Shown here piece by piece: positions 51,051 through 60,337 of a stretch of DNA of 64,000 nucleotides; the stretch's first letter is position 1; the number at the start of each line of letters is the position of its first letter. The DNA comes from Alcanivoracaceae bacterium. GTDB lineage: Bacteria; Pseudomonadota; Gammaproteobacteria; Pseudomonadales; Alcanivoracaceae. The notes under the pieces are model-generated. The model was not told where the DNA came from and did not search any database. It saw only the letters and a program-made list of their open reading frames with translations. The DNA is taken from assembly GCA_002706085.1 (NCBI GenBank), contig PAJO01000056.1:1-64000 (forward strand), read 5' to 3'. The position numbers and the translations under genes are program-made.

Positions 51051-52108
51051 CCGGCGGCTACATCCTTGCTGGCAGATTTGTTCAGGTACATACGCCGGTC
51101 GGCAGACTTGAGCAGGGCATCGGCATCTTCGAAATGATCGGGCCCGGTCTGCACTACTCCCATGCTGATACTCACTTCCGGCAACCGCTCCGCCAGCAAC
51201 CGCCGAATCCGCTGGCAATAGGCGGCCTCCGCCTGCTCCTCGGTGCTGTTGGCCAGCAGCACACAGAACTCATCACCACCATAACGAACACAGGTGTCCT
51301 CGCCCCGTGCCGTTTCCAGCAAGACCTTGCCCAGCTCCGCCAGCACGCGGTCCCCATAGGCGTGGCCGCGGCGATCGTTAAGCCCCTTGAAGTCATCGAC
51401 ATCCACAAATATCAACGAAACCGGCTCGCTGCGCCGCTGCGCCGCCTTGACGGTCCGCTGCAGGGCTTCATTCAGATAACGGCGTGTTGTCAGCCCGGTC
51501 AGTGCATCAGTACGCAACTGACCATTGCGCATGGCAACCGTTTCCTCCAAGGCCCTGGCATATTCTTCCGTGCGGTTTTTCACTGCCTCGATTTCAGAAA
51601 CCAGGCTGAGAATATAGGTTTCAAACACCAGGGTGACGTCAAAATAGATCAGCTTGTCCAGTGCCACCAATGCCCGCTGCAGCTCGAGCCCAGACTCCAT
51701 GGCGTCATTAAGATTCTGCACCAGCAACCGGTGTAACAGATATACCGCTGACAGATAGAATTTGGGTTCCACACCAATGCGCTTGTGGACCAGTCCTATC
51801 CTCAAGCGGTTATTGGTGTATTCAAGGTCATAAGCGCCGGAAAAGAGATCCATGATATAACGACGCTGGGCCGTTTCCAGACGCTCAAGGGTGTCAGAAT
51901 CCCCAATCAGTGATGCAATATCCGGATTGCTGGTCTGAATGCCGTAGAAGGTTTCAACAATGTCATCCAGACGGCGTTCGATATGATCCCGGCAACGGAG
52001 CAGCGCGACCACATCCTGATCATCAAACTCCAGCAGCCGCTTTCGTGCACCGATATCCATCTCGGTGATACGCATCTGTTCCAGAAGGGTTTTCATATTG
52101 GAATGCAT
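51047..52108 (-). CDS. Globin-coupled diguanylate cyclase
   Basis: A 353-residue protein. The N-terminal ~160 residues match globin-coupled sensors: a proximal-His region RLRIGLVHKRIGVEPKFYLS, and earlier DIVETFYGIQTSNPDIASLI. A helical linker (FETYILSLVSEIEAVKNRTE) leads to a GGDEF domain with VDVDDFKGLNDRRGHAYGD, the intact GGDEF in RYGGDEFCVLL and MGVVQ. It is expected to make cyclic di-GMP in response to oxygen, as in bacterial DosC-like proteins. The ATG at 52108 has GGGAG upstream. The haem ligand call is from pattern only. Confidence 0.85.
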   Translation of the reverse strand: MHSNMKTLLEQMRITEMDIGARKRLLEFDDQDVVALLRCRDHIERRLDDIVETFYGIQTSNPDIASLIGDSDTLERLETAQRRYIMDLFSGAYDLEYTNNRLRIGLVHKRIGVEPKFYLSAVYLLHRLLVQNLNDAMESGLELQRALVALDKLIYFDVTLVFETYILSLVSEIEAVKNRTEEYARALEETVAMRNGQLRTDALTGLTTRRYLNEALQRTVKAAQRRSEPVSLIFVDVDDFKGLNDRRGHAYGDRVLAELGKVLLETARGEDTCVRYGGDEFCVLLANSTEEQAEAAYCQRIRRLLAERLPEVSISMGVVQTGPDHFEDADALLKSADRRMYLNKSASKDVAAG

Positions 52109-52336
52109 GCACGCTCCCTCGCCCCAAACAGGCCATCCTGGCCCCATACAAACATGACGGTGATGTCAGCATAGTACCCCGTTGTCCGAACATGACCATA
52201 GGACCAAGGTGAAACTTGTCCTTAAGGGGCAGAGCTGAGGATGAACAGAGTTCAGAAGCAGTGAGAGACGGGAGAATCGCAGGAACGTAAAGGGGGCAGA
52301 AAACAGGGCCAGCGACAGGCCAGCCCTGGGCGGCAC

Positions 52337-52978
52337 TTAGCGCTTGAGCGCGCCATCCTTGTCGAGCTGGCTGGCGACACTCTTGGCGTAACCTTCGGCG
52401 CCACTCTTGAGGCTGTAGGGGTTCATGCTGCGCGACTGAGCCTGCCACACCGGCTTTTCCGTTGCCGCACTGTAGAGCTGGGTCTGCAGGTAGTAGTCCG
52501 TGGCGTTCTGGTAATAGCCCGGCTGGTAGATGGCGCTATAGCTGTAGCCCACATAGGGGCCATAGCCAAGGTACATCGGCGCAGAGGTCATCGGCATATA
52601 GTCCACGGTGGGGGGAACATACTCATCCCGCTCCTGGGTTTTCAGCAGGCTGACCACCATCACCCCGTCGGCACCGCTTTCCTTGACGGCCGCTTCCACC
52701 TGCTGGCGGAAGTCACTGGCTTGCTGGCGCTCACCCGCCAGCGTCTCTGTGGAAAGACTGGTTTCGATGGCGCGCTTCTTCAGGCTTTTGCGCACCTGCT
52801 GCTCCACGGCAGCCGAGGTCACCGCGGTATCTGCCAGCACCACCACATACAGGTGCTCAAACGCCGGGCGCGGTTCGCCGGTTCGGGTCTGCCAGGTGGA
52901 TTGCGTTTCGGTGGTGGTGGCACAGGCTGCCAGCATCAGTACGGCAACGGCAACAAATACGTGTTTAACCATCTGCAT
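52337..52978 (-). CDS. Hypothetical lipoprotein, DUF4136-like
   Basis: A 213-residue lipoprotein: signal with lipobox LAAC (residues 15-18), then a globular domain with RPAFEHLYVVVLADTAVTSA, VEAAVKESGADGVMVVSLLK and a Tyr/Gly/Pro-rich stretch (MYLGYGPYVGYSYSAIYQPG). The C-terminal LQTQLYSAATEKPVWQAQSR is like DUF4136 proteins. Function unknown; probably attached to the outer membrane. AAGGACTCACC precedes the ATG at 52978. Confidence 0.65.
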   Translation of the reverse strand: MQMVKHVFVAVAVLMLAACATTTETQSTWQTRTGEPRPAFEHLYVVVLADTAVTSAAVEQQVRKSLKKRAIETSLSTETLAGERQQASDFRQQVEAAVKESGADGVMVVSLLKTQERDEYVPPTVDYMPMTSAPMYLGYGPYVGYSYSAIYQPGYYQNATDYYLQTQLYSAATEKPVWQAQSRSMNPYSLKSGAEGYAKSVASQLDKDGALKR

Positions 52979-53184
52979 GGTGAGTCCTTCGTTATGCAAG
53001 GGAGTGCCTGACAGGGTAATGGGGCAGCGGCGACGGGCCAAGCAGATTTACACTTTGTCCTGGATCTGGCACTTGGAAGGATAGGGAAGTGATACTCCGG
53101 AGCCTCTACGAAGAGAGCGCACCGGGTCCACTGAAGGGGCACAGAGGGCGTTCTTTACACCCTCTCAGGGAATTCACGAAAGCC

Positions 53185-53562
53185 TTATTTCTTGCCACCA
53201 GGCATGATGAACTTCATCAACGTCATGAACCACATCAGCTGACCCGGATCGCCTTCGATCTTGATATCACCGGACTGCATGCCTTCCATGAACGCCATCT
53301 GGTTCTTGCCGGCCTTTTGCAGGGTATCGAAGGCGTAGCCCGCATCCTTGAAGTTCAGGGTCACAGTGGGTGCCGGGTGAATCCCCCCTTTGGCCTCGAC
53401 CTTGCCCGGGGTGAATTGGAACCAGCGCGCCGGCTTACCGTTGAAGGTCCGCCATTGCATGATGACATTGCGGTTTTCCAGCTGCTTGCGGAAACCTTCG
53501 TTACGCCACGCCAACCAGCGCAAACGCCACCCGAGAACCAGCAACACCAATGCAAACTTCAT
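53185..53562 (-). CDS. SCP2-like small protein
   Basis: A 125-residue protein with an N-terminal hydrophobic segment (MKFALVLLVLGWRLRWLAW) and a C-terminal region resembling SCP2 sterol-carrier folds: WFQFTPGKVEAKGGIHPAPT, VTLNFKDAGYAFDTLQ, AFMEGMQSGDIKIEGDPGQL. Such domains bind lipids or fatty acids. It may be membrane-anchored. AAGGA precedes the ATG. It stands between the repeat element after rubB and a lipoprotein gene; a link to hydrocarbon or lipid handling is a guess. Confidence 0.6.
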   Translation of the reverse strand: MKFALVLLVLGWRLRWLAWRNEGFRKQLENRNVIMQWRTFNGKPARWFQFTPGKVEAKGGIHPAPTVTLNFKDAGYAFDTLQKAGKNQMAFMEGMQSGDIKIEGDPGQLMWFMTLMKFIMPGGKK

Positions 53563-53583
53563 GAAAATTCCTTCTTCAAGGTA

Positions 53584-53737
53584 AAAGCTTCAAGCCTTAA
53601 GCGACAAGCTGCAACACGGTGATGGGCCATGCAAACTGAATACCGCATCTACCGCGCCCGAAACGCGGGAAAGGCCTTGTCGTTTGACCTCCGATCGATC
53701 CCGCGCCTTGTAGCTCGCAGCTTGTAGCTTGTGGCGA
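53584..53737. repeat. AAGCTACAA-type terminal inverted repeat element, copy 2
   Basis: The right end (CCCGCGCCTTGTAGCTCGC, 53700 on) matches the right end of copy 1, and the core shares CTACCGCGCC, CGAAACGCGG and AAGGCC. The left end, with AAGCGACAAGCTGCAACA, is a diverged inverse of the right end. It runs up to the stop codon of rubB. Confidence 0.65.
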
Positions 53738-54886
53738 CTAAGGCATCACCGCCGGCAGTTCCTTGTTGAGCTTCATCTTTTCCTTCACCGCATCTCCGGT
53801 GAGGGCATAGCCCAGCAGGTTACCGTCCTTGCCGCGGAACAGGGCCTGGACCGTGTTGCCATCGGCTTCCACTTCCCAGTCGCCTTCGCTGCCTTCCGGA
53901 GCCGGGCACACCACCACCGGGCAGGCCGGGGTCTTGATGGTGACAGGCATCACGCCGTAGCTGACATCGGTGGGCTCACCGGCCAGAGTCTTGGCCAGAG
54001 CCCGGGCCGACGCCATCAGCGGCAGCACGTAGGGCAGCACATGGCCTTCCACTTCGGCACAGTCGCCCAGGGCAAAAATATCCTCGGCACTGGTGCGCAG
54101 CCCCTTGTCGGTGAGGATGCCACGGTTGGTGTTCAGGACCGCTTCCTTGGCCATGCCGATACGCGGGCGCAGGCCGATGGCAGACAGCACCACATCGGAT
54201 TCCAGCTTGCTGCCATCAGACAGCTCGGTCACCAGCTTGCCACCGTCACCGTGGTGCACCGCCTTGGCCAGCGGGCCAAAGTGGAACTGCACACCCAGAT
54301 CCTGCAGGCCGCGACCAACCGCTTCAGAAGCGGCTTCCGGCAGCAGCAAGGGCAGGCAGCGGCCCATCGGCTCAACCAGCTGTACCTGGAACCCACCGTT
54401 GGACAGGTCGTTGGCAAATTCACAGCCGATCAAACCACCCCCGAGAATGGTGATTGTCTTCTTGCCCTCAATGGCCGCACGGAATTTGGCGTAGTCCATC
54501 AGGTCGTTGACGGAGAACACCTCGCCAACCGCGTTGCCTTCCAGAGGCGGAGTCCAGGTATCGGCACCCAGCGCCAGCACCAGCTTGCTGTAATCCAGGT
54601 GGTCATCGGGCAACAGCACACGCTTCTTCTGCGGATCGATTCCGGCCACATGGACACCGGTGCGCACATCCACATTGAACTGCTCGGCCACCTTTTCCGG
54701 TGTCGCCATGCACAGGTCATCGGCGGTCTTTTCCTTGGTAAAACCGGCGGACAGCATGGGCTTGGAATAGTTACGGCCGTCGTCTGCAGTGAGCATGACG
54801 ATGGGCGTTTCCTTATCCAGCTTGCGGAATTCCTTGACGGTATTAAAGCCGGCGAGGCCGGTGCCGATGATGACGATGGGCTGCAT
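53738..54886 (-). CDS. rubB: Rubredoxin-NAD(+) reductase
   Basis: A 382-residue FAD flavoprotein that passes electrons from NADH to rubredoxin, which supplies alkane 1-monooxygenase. Motifs: FAD-binding PIVIIGTGLAGFNTVKEF, SKPMLSAGF, NAD-binding TITILGGGLIGCEFAND and the FAD-ribityl TSAEDIFALGDCAEV. The C-terminal domain (residues about 305-382) is rubredoxin-reductase specific. The ATG at 54886 has AAAGGA upstream. rubA lies 108 bp upstream in the same direction; they probably form one operon. Confidence 0.93.
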   Translation of the reverse strand: MQPIVIIGTGLAGFNTVKEFRKLDKETPIVMLTADDGRNYSKPMLSAGFTKEKTADDLCMATPEKVAEQFNVDVRTGVHVAGIDPQKKRVLLPDDHLDYSKLVLALGADTWTPPLEGNAVGEVFSVNDLMDYAKFRAAIEGKKTITILGGGLIGCEFANDLSNGGFQVQLVEPMGRCLPLLLPEAASEAVGRGLQDLGVQFHFGPLAKAVHHGDGGKLVTELSDGSKLESDVVLSAIGLRPRIGMAKEAVLNTNRGILTDKGLRTSAEDIFALGDCAEVEGHVLPYVLPLMASARALAKTLAGEPTDVSYGVMPVTIKTPACPVVVCPAPEGSEGDWEVEADGNTVQALFRGKDGNLLGYALTGDAVKEKMKLNKELPAVMP

Positions 54887-54994
54887 GAATGATCCTTTCA
54901 CTGTTCAATGGACGGGCGGGATGCGCGGGCGCTCAGAATGCACTGATGCCAGAAGAGATCGGGCGGCCCCTGCCGGGGCCAGACCTCAGTGGAA

Positions 54995-55159
54995 TCAGAT
55001 TTCCACCATCTCGAAGTCTTCCTTGCCCACACCACAGTCCGGGCAAACCCAGTCTTCCGGCACGTCGTCCCAGGCGGTACCCGGGGCAATACCTTCGTCC
55101 GGCAGACCTTCGGCTTCGTCATAAATGAAACCGCACACTACACATTCCCACTTCTTCAT
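54995..55159 (-). CDS. rubA: Rubredoxin
   Basis: A 54-residue rubredoxin read directly from the minus strand, too short for most ORF cut-offs. The two iron-binding pairs are [13 protein letters not shown] and [14 protein letters not shown], each CxxC(G); the middle has [22 protein letters not shown] precedes the ATG at 55159. Alcanivorax-type alkane hydroxylases use this protein as electron donor. It is the first gene of the rubA-rubB pair. Confidence 0.96.
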   Translation of the reverse strand: MKKWECVVCGFIYDEAEGLPDEGIAPGTAWDDVPEDWVCPDCGVGKEDFEMVEI

Positions 55160-55386
55160 GGTGAACCTCATCGGATTGAAGTAAGCACTCGCTTACTCTG
55201 CTACATACAGGGTGTATCTCGGGGGTCGTTAACCTATCGGGGCAGCGCCCAAAAATCAATGACACTGGGCGCTGTCATATTCGGTCGGCCCGGCCGGTTT
55301 TCGCCCACCATTGCTGGTGAGCGGTCCCGCTTGCTCTCTGCACAACCATGGGCCATAGTCCGCCGGCCTGAAGCCCGGAAGATGCC

Positions 55387-55902
55387 ATGCTGCCTGCCGC
55401 CCTGCATCCTGACAGCCTTTGGCGCCCGCTGGAACAGCTGGTGCTGCCCCCGATAATCCGCGACTGGATGGCGGATCCCGACTCGCTCACTCGCCGGCTA
55501 TCCCGCTACGGCGCCTTCCGTGTCGTCCCCGGCTTCCATGCCCATGCGGTTCCGCGGGCCGATGAACGGCAACTGCTGGCTCTCCCTGCCCGGCAGGTAG
55601 CACTGATTCGCGAAGTCACCCTGATGCTGGATGACACCCCGGTGGTCGCCGCCCGCAGCGTGCTGCCGGTCACCAGCCTGACCGGCGCCAACCGCTCACT
55701 GGGGCATATGGGCAGCCGCTCACTGGGGCTTGAGCTGTACAAACGGCCCCTCTGTCAGCGCGACCAGGTATGGGCAAGGCGGGGCTCACCCGATCAGGAC
55801 CTGCCGCTGTGCTGGGGCCGCCAATCCCGCTTCATCAAGCGTGGTGCACCGCTACTGGTAGCGGAGTATTTCCTGCCGGCGTTGTGGGAGAAGGTGGGGT
55901 AG
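55387..55902 (+). CDS. ubiC: Chorismate pyruvate-lyase
   Basis: A 171-residue enzyme converting chorismate to 4-hydroxybenzoate and pyruvate, the first step of ubiquinone synthesis. Conserved residues include REVTLMLDDTPVVAARSVLP (Arg and Glu of the active site), LGLELYKRP and the SRFIKRGAPLLVAEYFLP end. It is about 190 bp upstream of ubiA in the same direction. GGAAGATGCC precedes the ATG. Confidence 0.93.
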   Translation: MLPAALHPDSLWRPLEQLVLPPIIRDWMADPDSLTRRLSRYGAFRVVPGFHAHAVPRADERQLLALPARQVALIREVTLMLDDTPVVAARSVLPVTSLTGANRSLGHMGSRSLGLELYKRPLCQRDQVWARRGSPDQDLPLCWGRQSRFIKRGAPLLVAEYFLPALWEKVG

Positions 55903-56091
55903 CGCGTTGCCGAACAGCCCCGTACTCGTCTGCCATTAGACTCTCTGGGCCTGTTTCCTCTGCGTCGCGCGGCGCAAACGATACTCGTCTGGCGCCACAA
56001 CCCGCTCGCGCGTTTCCACTTTGAACTTTCAACTTGCAACTCAACCCCACCCGTCCGGACAATACCTCCACGCCTGACAACCGGATGTCCC

Positions 56092-56964
56092 ATGTTTGCC
56101 TTTGTTGAAAACCGCTATCCCGCCCTGTGGCCCTACCTTCAGCTGATGCGCCTGGACCGGCCCATCGGCACCCTGCTGCTGCTGTGGCCGACCCTTTGGG
56201 CGGTGTGGATTGCCGGGGCAGGCACCCCGAGCCTGACCACCATCGTGATCTTCTTTCTGGGGGTGGTGATCATGCGCGCGGCAGGCTGCGTGATTAACGA
56301 TTTTGCCGACCGGGATTTCGACGGCGATGTGGAGCGCACCCAGGGCCGGCCGCTGGCCACTGGCGCCATCAGCAGCAAAAAGGCGCTGGCGCTGTTCGCC
56401 GGGCTGGGGCTGCTAGCCTTCGTGCTGGTGCTGTTCCTCAATGAACTGACCTTCTGGCTGTCCTTCGGCGGCCTTGGGCTGGCCGTGCTTTACCCGTTCA
56501 CCAAACGCTTCACCTTTATGCCGCAGCTGTTTCTGGGGGCCGCCTTCAGCTGGGCCATCCCCATGGCTTTTGCCGCAGAAACCGGCGAGGTCCCGGAAAT
56601 CGCCTGGCTGCTGTATCTGGCCAACGTGGTATGGACGGTGGCCTACGATACCCAGTACGCCATGTGTGACCGTGAAGACGACCTGAAACTGGGCATCAAG
56701 AGCACCGCCATCCTGTTTGGCGATGCAGACCGGCTAATGATCGGTGCCCTCCAGGGCCTGACACTGCTGGCTCTGGTCATGGTCGGCCACCGCCTGGGCT
56801 TCAGCTGGCCCTGGTACGCCGGCCTCATCGCTATGGCCACCACCTTCCTCTATCAACACTCTCTGATCCGCTATCGCGAACGCTGGCCCAGCTTCCATGC
56901 CTTCCTGAACAATCACTGGAGCGGGGCGTGTGTGTTTGTGGGGTTGTATTTCCAGTACTTTTGA
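56092..56964 (+). CDS. ubiA: 4-hydroxybenzoate octaprenyltransferase
   Basis: A 290-residue membrane enzyme that prenylates 4-hydroxybenzoate. The first Asp-rich motif is [18 protein letters not shown], the second is [40 protein letters not shown] opens the protein. Eight or nine membrane segments are visible. It follows ubiC and precedes the repeat element and phoB. Confidence 0.96.
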   Translation: MFAFVENRYPALWPYLQLMRLDRPIGTLLLLWPTLWAVWIAGAGTPSLTTIVIFFLGVVIMRAAGCVINDFADRDFDGDVERTQGRPLATGAISSKKALALFAGLGLLAFVLVLFLNELTFWLSFGGLGLAVLYPFTKRFTFMPQLFLGAAFSWAIPMAFAAETGEVPEIAWLLYLANVVWTVAYDTQYAMCDREDDLKLGIKSTAILFGDADRLMIGALQGLTLLALVMVGHRLGFSWPWYAGLIAMATTFLYQHSLIRYRERWPSFHAFLNNHWSGACVFVGLYFQYF

Positions 56965-56974
56965 GTGACAGGCT

Positions 56975-57166
56975 CCAAGCTGCAAGCTACAACGCGGGTC
57001 AGGGTTTCAGGTTCTGCCATGCCGTGCCCGCGCTGAAAACGTCAGGCGATGCAAACGCCGGCAATACAAACCGGTTACCTGTTCTTTCCCGCCCTGAATC
57101 GCGGCGCCCTGGTCAAATAGGTGGCTCCTCCATAAATCCGCGTTGTCGCTTGTAGCTTGCGGCTTG
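56975..57166. repeat. AAGCTACAA-type terminal inverted repeat element, copy 3
   Basis: Left end CAAGCTGCAAGCTACAACGC and the inverse right end (CCGCGTTGTCGCTTGTAGC, 57138 on) are related to those of the copies at 47794 and 53584. The core is different, so only the ends are shared. It lies between ubiA and the Pho box of phoB and is about 192 bp long. Confidence 0.6.
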
Positions 57167-57190
57167 CATTTCCCCCACATCCGGCTCAAC

Positions 57191-57224
57191 TTGTCATACG
57201 CATGTCATAAAAGAGCAATCTAAT
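57191..57224 (+). promoter_or_regulatory. Pho box and -10 of phoB
   Basis: Two direct repeats, TTGTCAT (57191-57197) and ATGTCAT (57202-57208), are spaced by 11 bp start to start, as in the Pho box. TCTAAT at 57219-57224 is a suitable -10. PhoB would therefore activate its own operon in phosphate limitation. The phoB start is 41 bp further. Confidence 0.85.
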
Positions 57225-57264
57225 AGGGCACCAACAAAAGACAGACAGGCGAAGGAAGGAAGCC

Positions 57265-57969
57265 ATGTCCCGTAACCGAATTTTGATTGTTGATGACGAG
57301 CCGGCCATTCGTGAAATGGTCGCTGTCGCTCTGGAACTGGCGGATTTCGATGTACTGGAAGCCGAAAATGCCCAGCGCGGCCACGAGATCATTGTCGACG
57401 AGCGCCCGGATCTGGTACTGCTGGACTGGATGCTGCCCTCCGTGACCGGTATTGAGCTGGCCCGCCGCCTGAAGCGTGATGAGACCACCAATGAAGTGCC
57501 GATCATCATGCTTACCGCCAAGAGTGAAGAAGACAACAAGGTGCAGGGCCTGGATGTAGGCGCCGACGACTACATCACCAAGCCGTTTTCCACTCGCGAG
57601 CTGATTTCCCGCATCAAGGCGGTGCTGCGTCGCTCCTCCAGCGCTGCCGCCGAAAAGGCCATCGAAGTGGAAGGATTGTGCCTGGATCCGGTCAGCCACC
57701 GCATCAGCGCCAACGACGAGCCGGTGGATATGGGGCCAACCGAATACCGCCTGCTGGAGTTCTTCATGAGCCATCAGGAACGGGCCTACTCTCGCACCCA
57801 GCTGCTCGATCAGGTGTGGGGTGCCAATGTGTACGTGGAAGACCGCACCATCGACGTGCATATCCGTCGTTTGCGCAAGGCGCTTGCCCCCTACGGATTT
57901 GACCGCTTTATCCAGACCGTTCGCGGTACCGGCTATCGCTTCTCGGTCAAGGCCGCCAAGGCGAGCTGA
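57265..57969 (+). CDS. phoB: Phosphate regulon response regulator
   Basis: A 234-residue OmpR-type regulator. The receiver domain has [14 protein letters not shown], the phospho-acceptor Asp in [16 protein letters not shown], and Thr/Lys in [10 protein letters not shown] and [14 protein letters not shown]. The C-terminal winged helix includes [20 protein letters not shown] and [12 protein letters not shown]-type sequence. It activates phosphate-starvation genes when phosphorylated by PhoR. AAGGAAGGAAGCC precedes the ATG, and a Pho box lies upstream. Confidence 0.96.
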   Translation: MSRNRILIVDDEPAIREMVAVALELADFDVLEAENAQRGHEIIVDERPDLVLLDWMLPSVTGIELARRLKRDETTNEVPIIMLTAKSEEDNKVQGLDVGADDYITKPFSTRELISRIKAVLRRSSSAAAEKAIEVEGLCLDPVSHRISANDEPVDMGPTEYRLLEFFMSHQERAYSRTQLLDQVWGANVYVEDRTIDVHIRRLRKALAPYGFDRFIQTVRGTGYRFSVKAAKAS

Positions 57970-58024
57970 CACCAATAATGTGTTAGGGTGCGTTAGCACT
58001 CAGTCTGACCCCACAAGGGCAATC

Positions 58025-59335
58025 ATGAAAGCCAGCCTGGCCAAAGAAGTTAATCGTATTGCCGGCCTGATCGCTCTCGCCGCTCTAGCCGCCTTCGCCG
58101 TTGGCCATATCTGGCCACTGCTGGTGGGCCTGGTGGGTTACATCTTCTGGAGCACCCGGCAGCTCTTCGCCCTCTACAGCTGGCTGGTCCGCGATGACCA
58201 CACCGAACCGCCCGATAGCATCGGCCTGTGGGGCGAGTTCTATACCCGACTCGAGCACCTGTTCCAGAAAGAACGGCGCGCCCAGGAAGACCTGCAAAGC
58301 ATCATTCACCGGGCCCAGCAATCTGTGAACGCCCTGGAAGAAGTGGTGATCCTGATTGACCAACATGGCTACCTGGAATACTGGAATGCCGCCGCAGAGC
58401 GTTACATGGGCTTCAACGCCAGCCAGGATTTGGGGCAGCCACTGACCAATCTGATCCGCCACCCCAGATTTACCGAGTACCTTCACCTTGCTGATTTCCG
58501 TGAGCCTCTGGAAATTCCGTCGCCGGTAAACGACAACCGTATTCTGCAATTCAGGGTGACGGAGTTCGGCGTCGGCGAACAGCTTCTCATGGCACGTGAT
58601 GTCACTCGGCTCCATCACCTTGAACAGATGCGCAAGGACTTCGTTGCCAATGTCAGTCATGAGTTGAAAACGCCACTGACTGTTCTTAAAGGCTATCTGG
58701 AAACCCTGCTCGACACCGTGCCCGAAGAACAAAACCGGTTACGCCGTGCGTTATCGCAAATGGAAAGCCAGTCCGATCGCATGGAAGCCTTGGTCACGGA
58801 TTTGCTGCTGCTGTCGAGACTGGAAAACACCGATGCCGATAACGATCGTCAGGCCGTCGCGGTGCATGGCATGCTGAATCGCATGCGCGAAAACGCCCTG
58901 GCATTAAGCGCCGATAAAAAGCACCAGATTGAACTGGATGTCCCCACTGAGGCCCGGCTGGTCGCTAACCCGGCCGAACTGGAAAGCGCCTTTGGCAACC
59001 TGATCACCAATGCCGTGAAATACACCCCCTCGGGCGGGCTGATCCAGATTCGCTGGTGGCAGGACGAAAAAGGCGCCCACCTGTCTGTTACCGACAACGG
59101 GCTGGGTATCGACCCCGCGCATATCCCCCGGCTAACGGAACGCTTTTATCGTCCCGACAACAGCCGGGTTACCCAGACCGGCGGCACCGGCCTGGGCCTT
59201 GCTATTGTCAAACACGTGATGATTCGCCATAACGGTAAACTCGACATCGAAAGCGAGCTCGGCAAAGGCAGCACCTTCACCTGTCATTTTCCAACGGAAA
59301 GGCTGGTAAACCGGCCCACTGCGGTAGCAGGATAA
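58025..59335 (+). CDS. phoR: Phosphate regulon sensor histidine kinase
   Basis: A 436-residue kinase: an N-terminal hydrophobic region (AALAAFAVGHIWPLLVGLVG), a PAS domain (about residues 100-190, VVILIDQHGYLEYWNAAAER), HisKA with phospho-His in FVANVSHELKTPLTVLKGYL, and HATPase with N box NLITNAVKYT, G1 DNGLGID and G2 GGTGLGLAIVKHV. It starts 55 bp after phoB and completes the two-component pair. No pstSCAB-phoU genes are in the window. Confidence 0.95.
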   Translation: MKASLAKEVNRIAGLIALAALAAFAVGHIWPLLVGLVGYIFWSTRQLFALYSWLVRDDHTEPPDSIGLWGEFYTRLEHLFQKERRAQEDLQSIIHRAQQSVNALEEVVILIDQHGYLEYWNAAAERYMGFNASQDLGQPLTNLIRHPRFTEYLHLADFREPLEIPSPVNDNRILQFRVTEFGVGEQLLMARDVTRLHHLEQMRKDFVANVSHELKTPLTVLKGYLETLLDTVPEEQNRLRRALSQMESQSDRMEALVTDLLLLSRLENTDADNDRQAVAVHGMLNRMRENALALSADKKHQIELDVPTEARLVANPAELESAFGNLITNAVKYTPSGGLIQIRWWQDEKGAHLSVTDNGLGIDPAHIPRLTERFYRPDNSRVTQTGGTGLGLAIVKHVMIRHNGKLDIESELGKGSTFTCHFPTERLVNRPTAVAG

Positions 59336-59403
59336 CGCCGTTGCCTTCTGCCTCATCTGCCGCCGCAACATCGACAAAACAAAAGACGCCAGCAGGGAAC
59401 AAG

Positions 59404-59988
59404 ATGAAAAAAATCTGCGTTTATTGCGCATCCAGCACCGGTAACGATCCTGCTTTTGGCGCTGCAGCGCAAAGACTCGCCGAGGCACTGGTCAACCACG
59501 ATCTGGGGCTGGTCTATGGTGGTGCCAGCGTCGGCATCATGGGCGCCCTGGCCAACGCAGTCATGCAGAAAGGCGGCGAGGTGACAGGCATCATCCCCCA
59601 CGCCCTGTTACGCCGCGAAATTGGCAATCATCATCTGACAGAATTGCAAATCGTTGACTCCATGCACGAACGCAAAGCGGCGATGGCGGATCAAGCCGAT
59701 GCTTTTATTGCTTTACCCGGAGGCATGGGCACACTGGAAGAACTGTTTGAAATTCTCACCTGGGCGCAACTCGGCTTTCATCACAAGCCGGTTGGCCTGC
59801 TGAACGTCAATGGTTACTACGATCACCTGGTGGCATTCCTTGCCCACAGTGTCGACAAGGGCCTGCTCAAGCCAGAGCACCGGGAGCTACTACTGGTCGA
59901 CGACAATGCGGACGCTCTACTGGAACGCTTTGTTGACTGGAAATCTCCCCCATTGGAAGCCTGGCTGGAGGCAAGTCATCAGCTGTAA
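59404..59988 (+). CDS. LOG-family protein (TIGR00730 Rossmann fold)
   Basis: A 194-residue protein with the LOG/TIGR00730 signature: IALPGGMGTLEELFEILTWA (PGGxGTxxE) and VYGGASVGIMGALANAV. These proteins are cytokinin-riboside monophosphate phosphoribohydrolases or AMP-type nucleosidases in many bacteria. The ATG at 59404 is chosen; the extension to 59341 is not conserved. It lies 68 bp downstream of phoR and may be in its transcript, though no functional link is known. Confidence 0.92.
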   Translation: MKKICVYCASSTGNDPAFGAAAQRLAEALVNHDLGLVYGGASVGIMGALANAVMQKGGEVTGIIPHALLRREIGNHHLTELQIVDSMHERKAAMADQADAFIALPGGMGTLEELFEILTWAQLGFHHKPVGLLNVNGYYDHLVAFLAHSVDKGLLKPEHRELLLVDDNADALLERFVDWKSPPLEAWLEASHQL

Positions 59989-60156
59989 GAACCTTTAGCG
60001 AGCCCTGACCATGCTTAGGGTAGTGGCCACCCCAAATAACAGCGTGCTGTCCAAATCGCAAAATATAAAAACTCGTTAAAGCACTAACTGTTCCACGGAA
60101 GTGTCAACACATAAGCGTCAATCTGGTACCACATTCATTACGGTGAGGATGTTCTC

Positions 60157-60333
60157 ATGCTTGGATGGGCACTGACGTTTTTTATTGTTGCCATTATCGC
60201 TGGCGTACTCGGGTTTGGAGGCATTGCCTCTGGCGCCGCCTCTATCGCGAAAATTATCTTTTTCCTTTTCCTGATACTGCTGGTGATCAGCCTGGTCGCC
60301 AACGCCTTGCGGGGTCGAGGCCCCAAAGTCTGA
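60157..60333 (+). CDS. DUF1328 small membrane protein
   Basis: A 58-residue protein read directly, below usual ORF length limits. It is highly hydrophobic with two membrane segments: [20 protein letters not shown] (then GGIASGAAS) and [20 protein letters not shown]. This matches the DUF1328 (YtjA) family, often linked with envelope stress. GAGGA precedes the ATG. It stands convergent to the FMN reductase gene. Confidence 0.9.
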   Translation: MLGWALTFFIVAIIAGVLGFGGIASGAASIAKIIFFLFLILLVISLVANALRGRGPKV

Positions 60334-60337
60334 CGGC

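Noticed and set aside
53729-54892. Plus-strand frame of similar length opposite rubB
   Set aside because: Shadow of rubB caused by high GC; no motifs.
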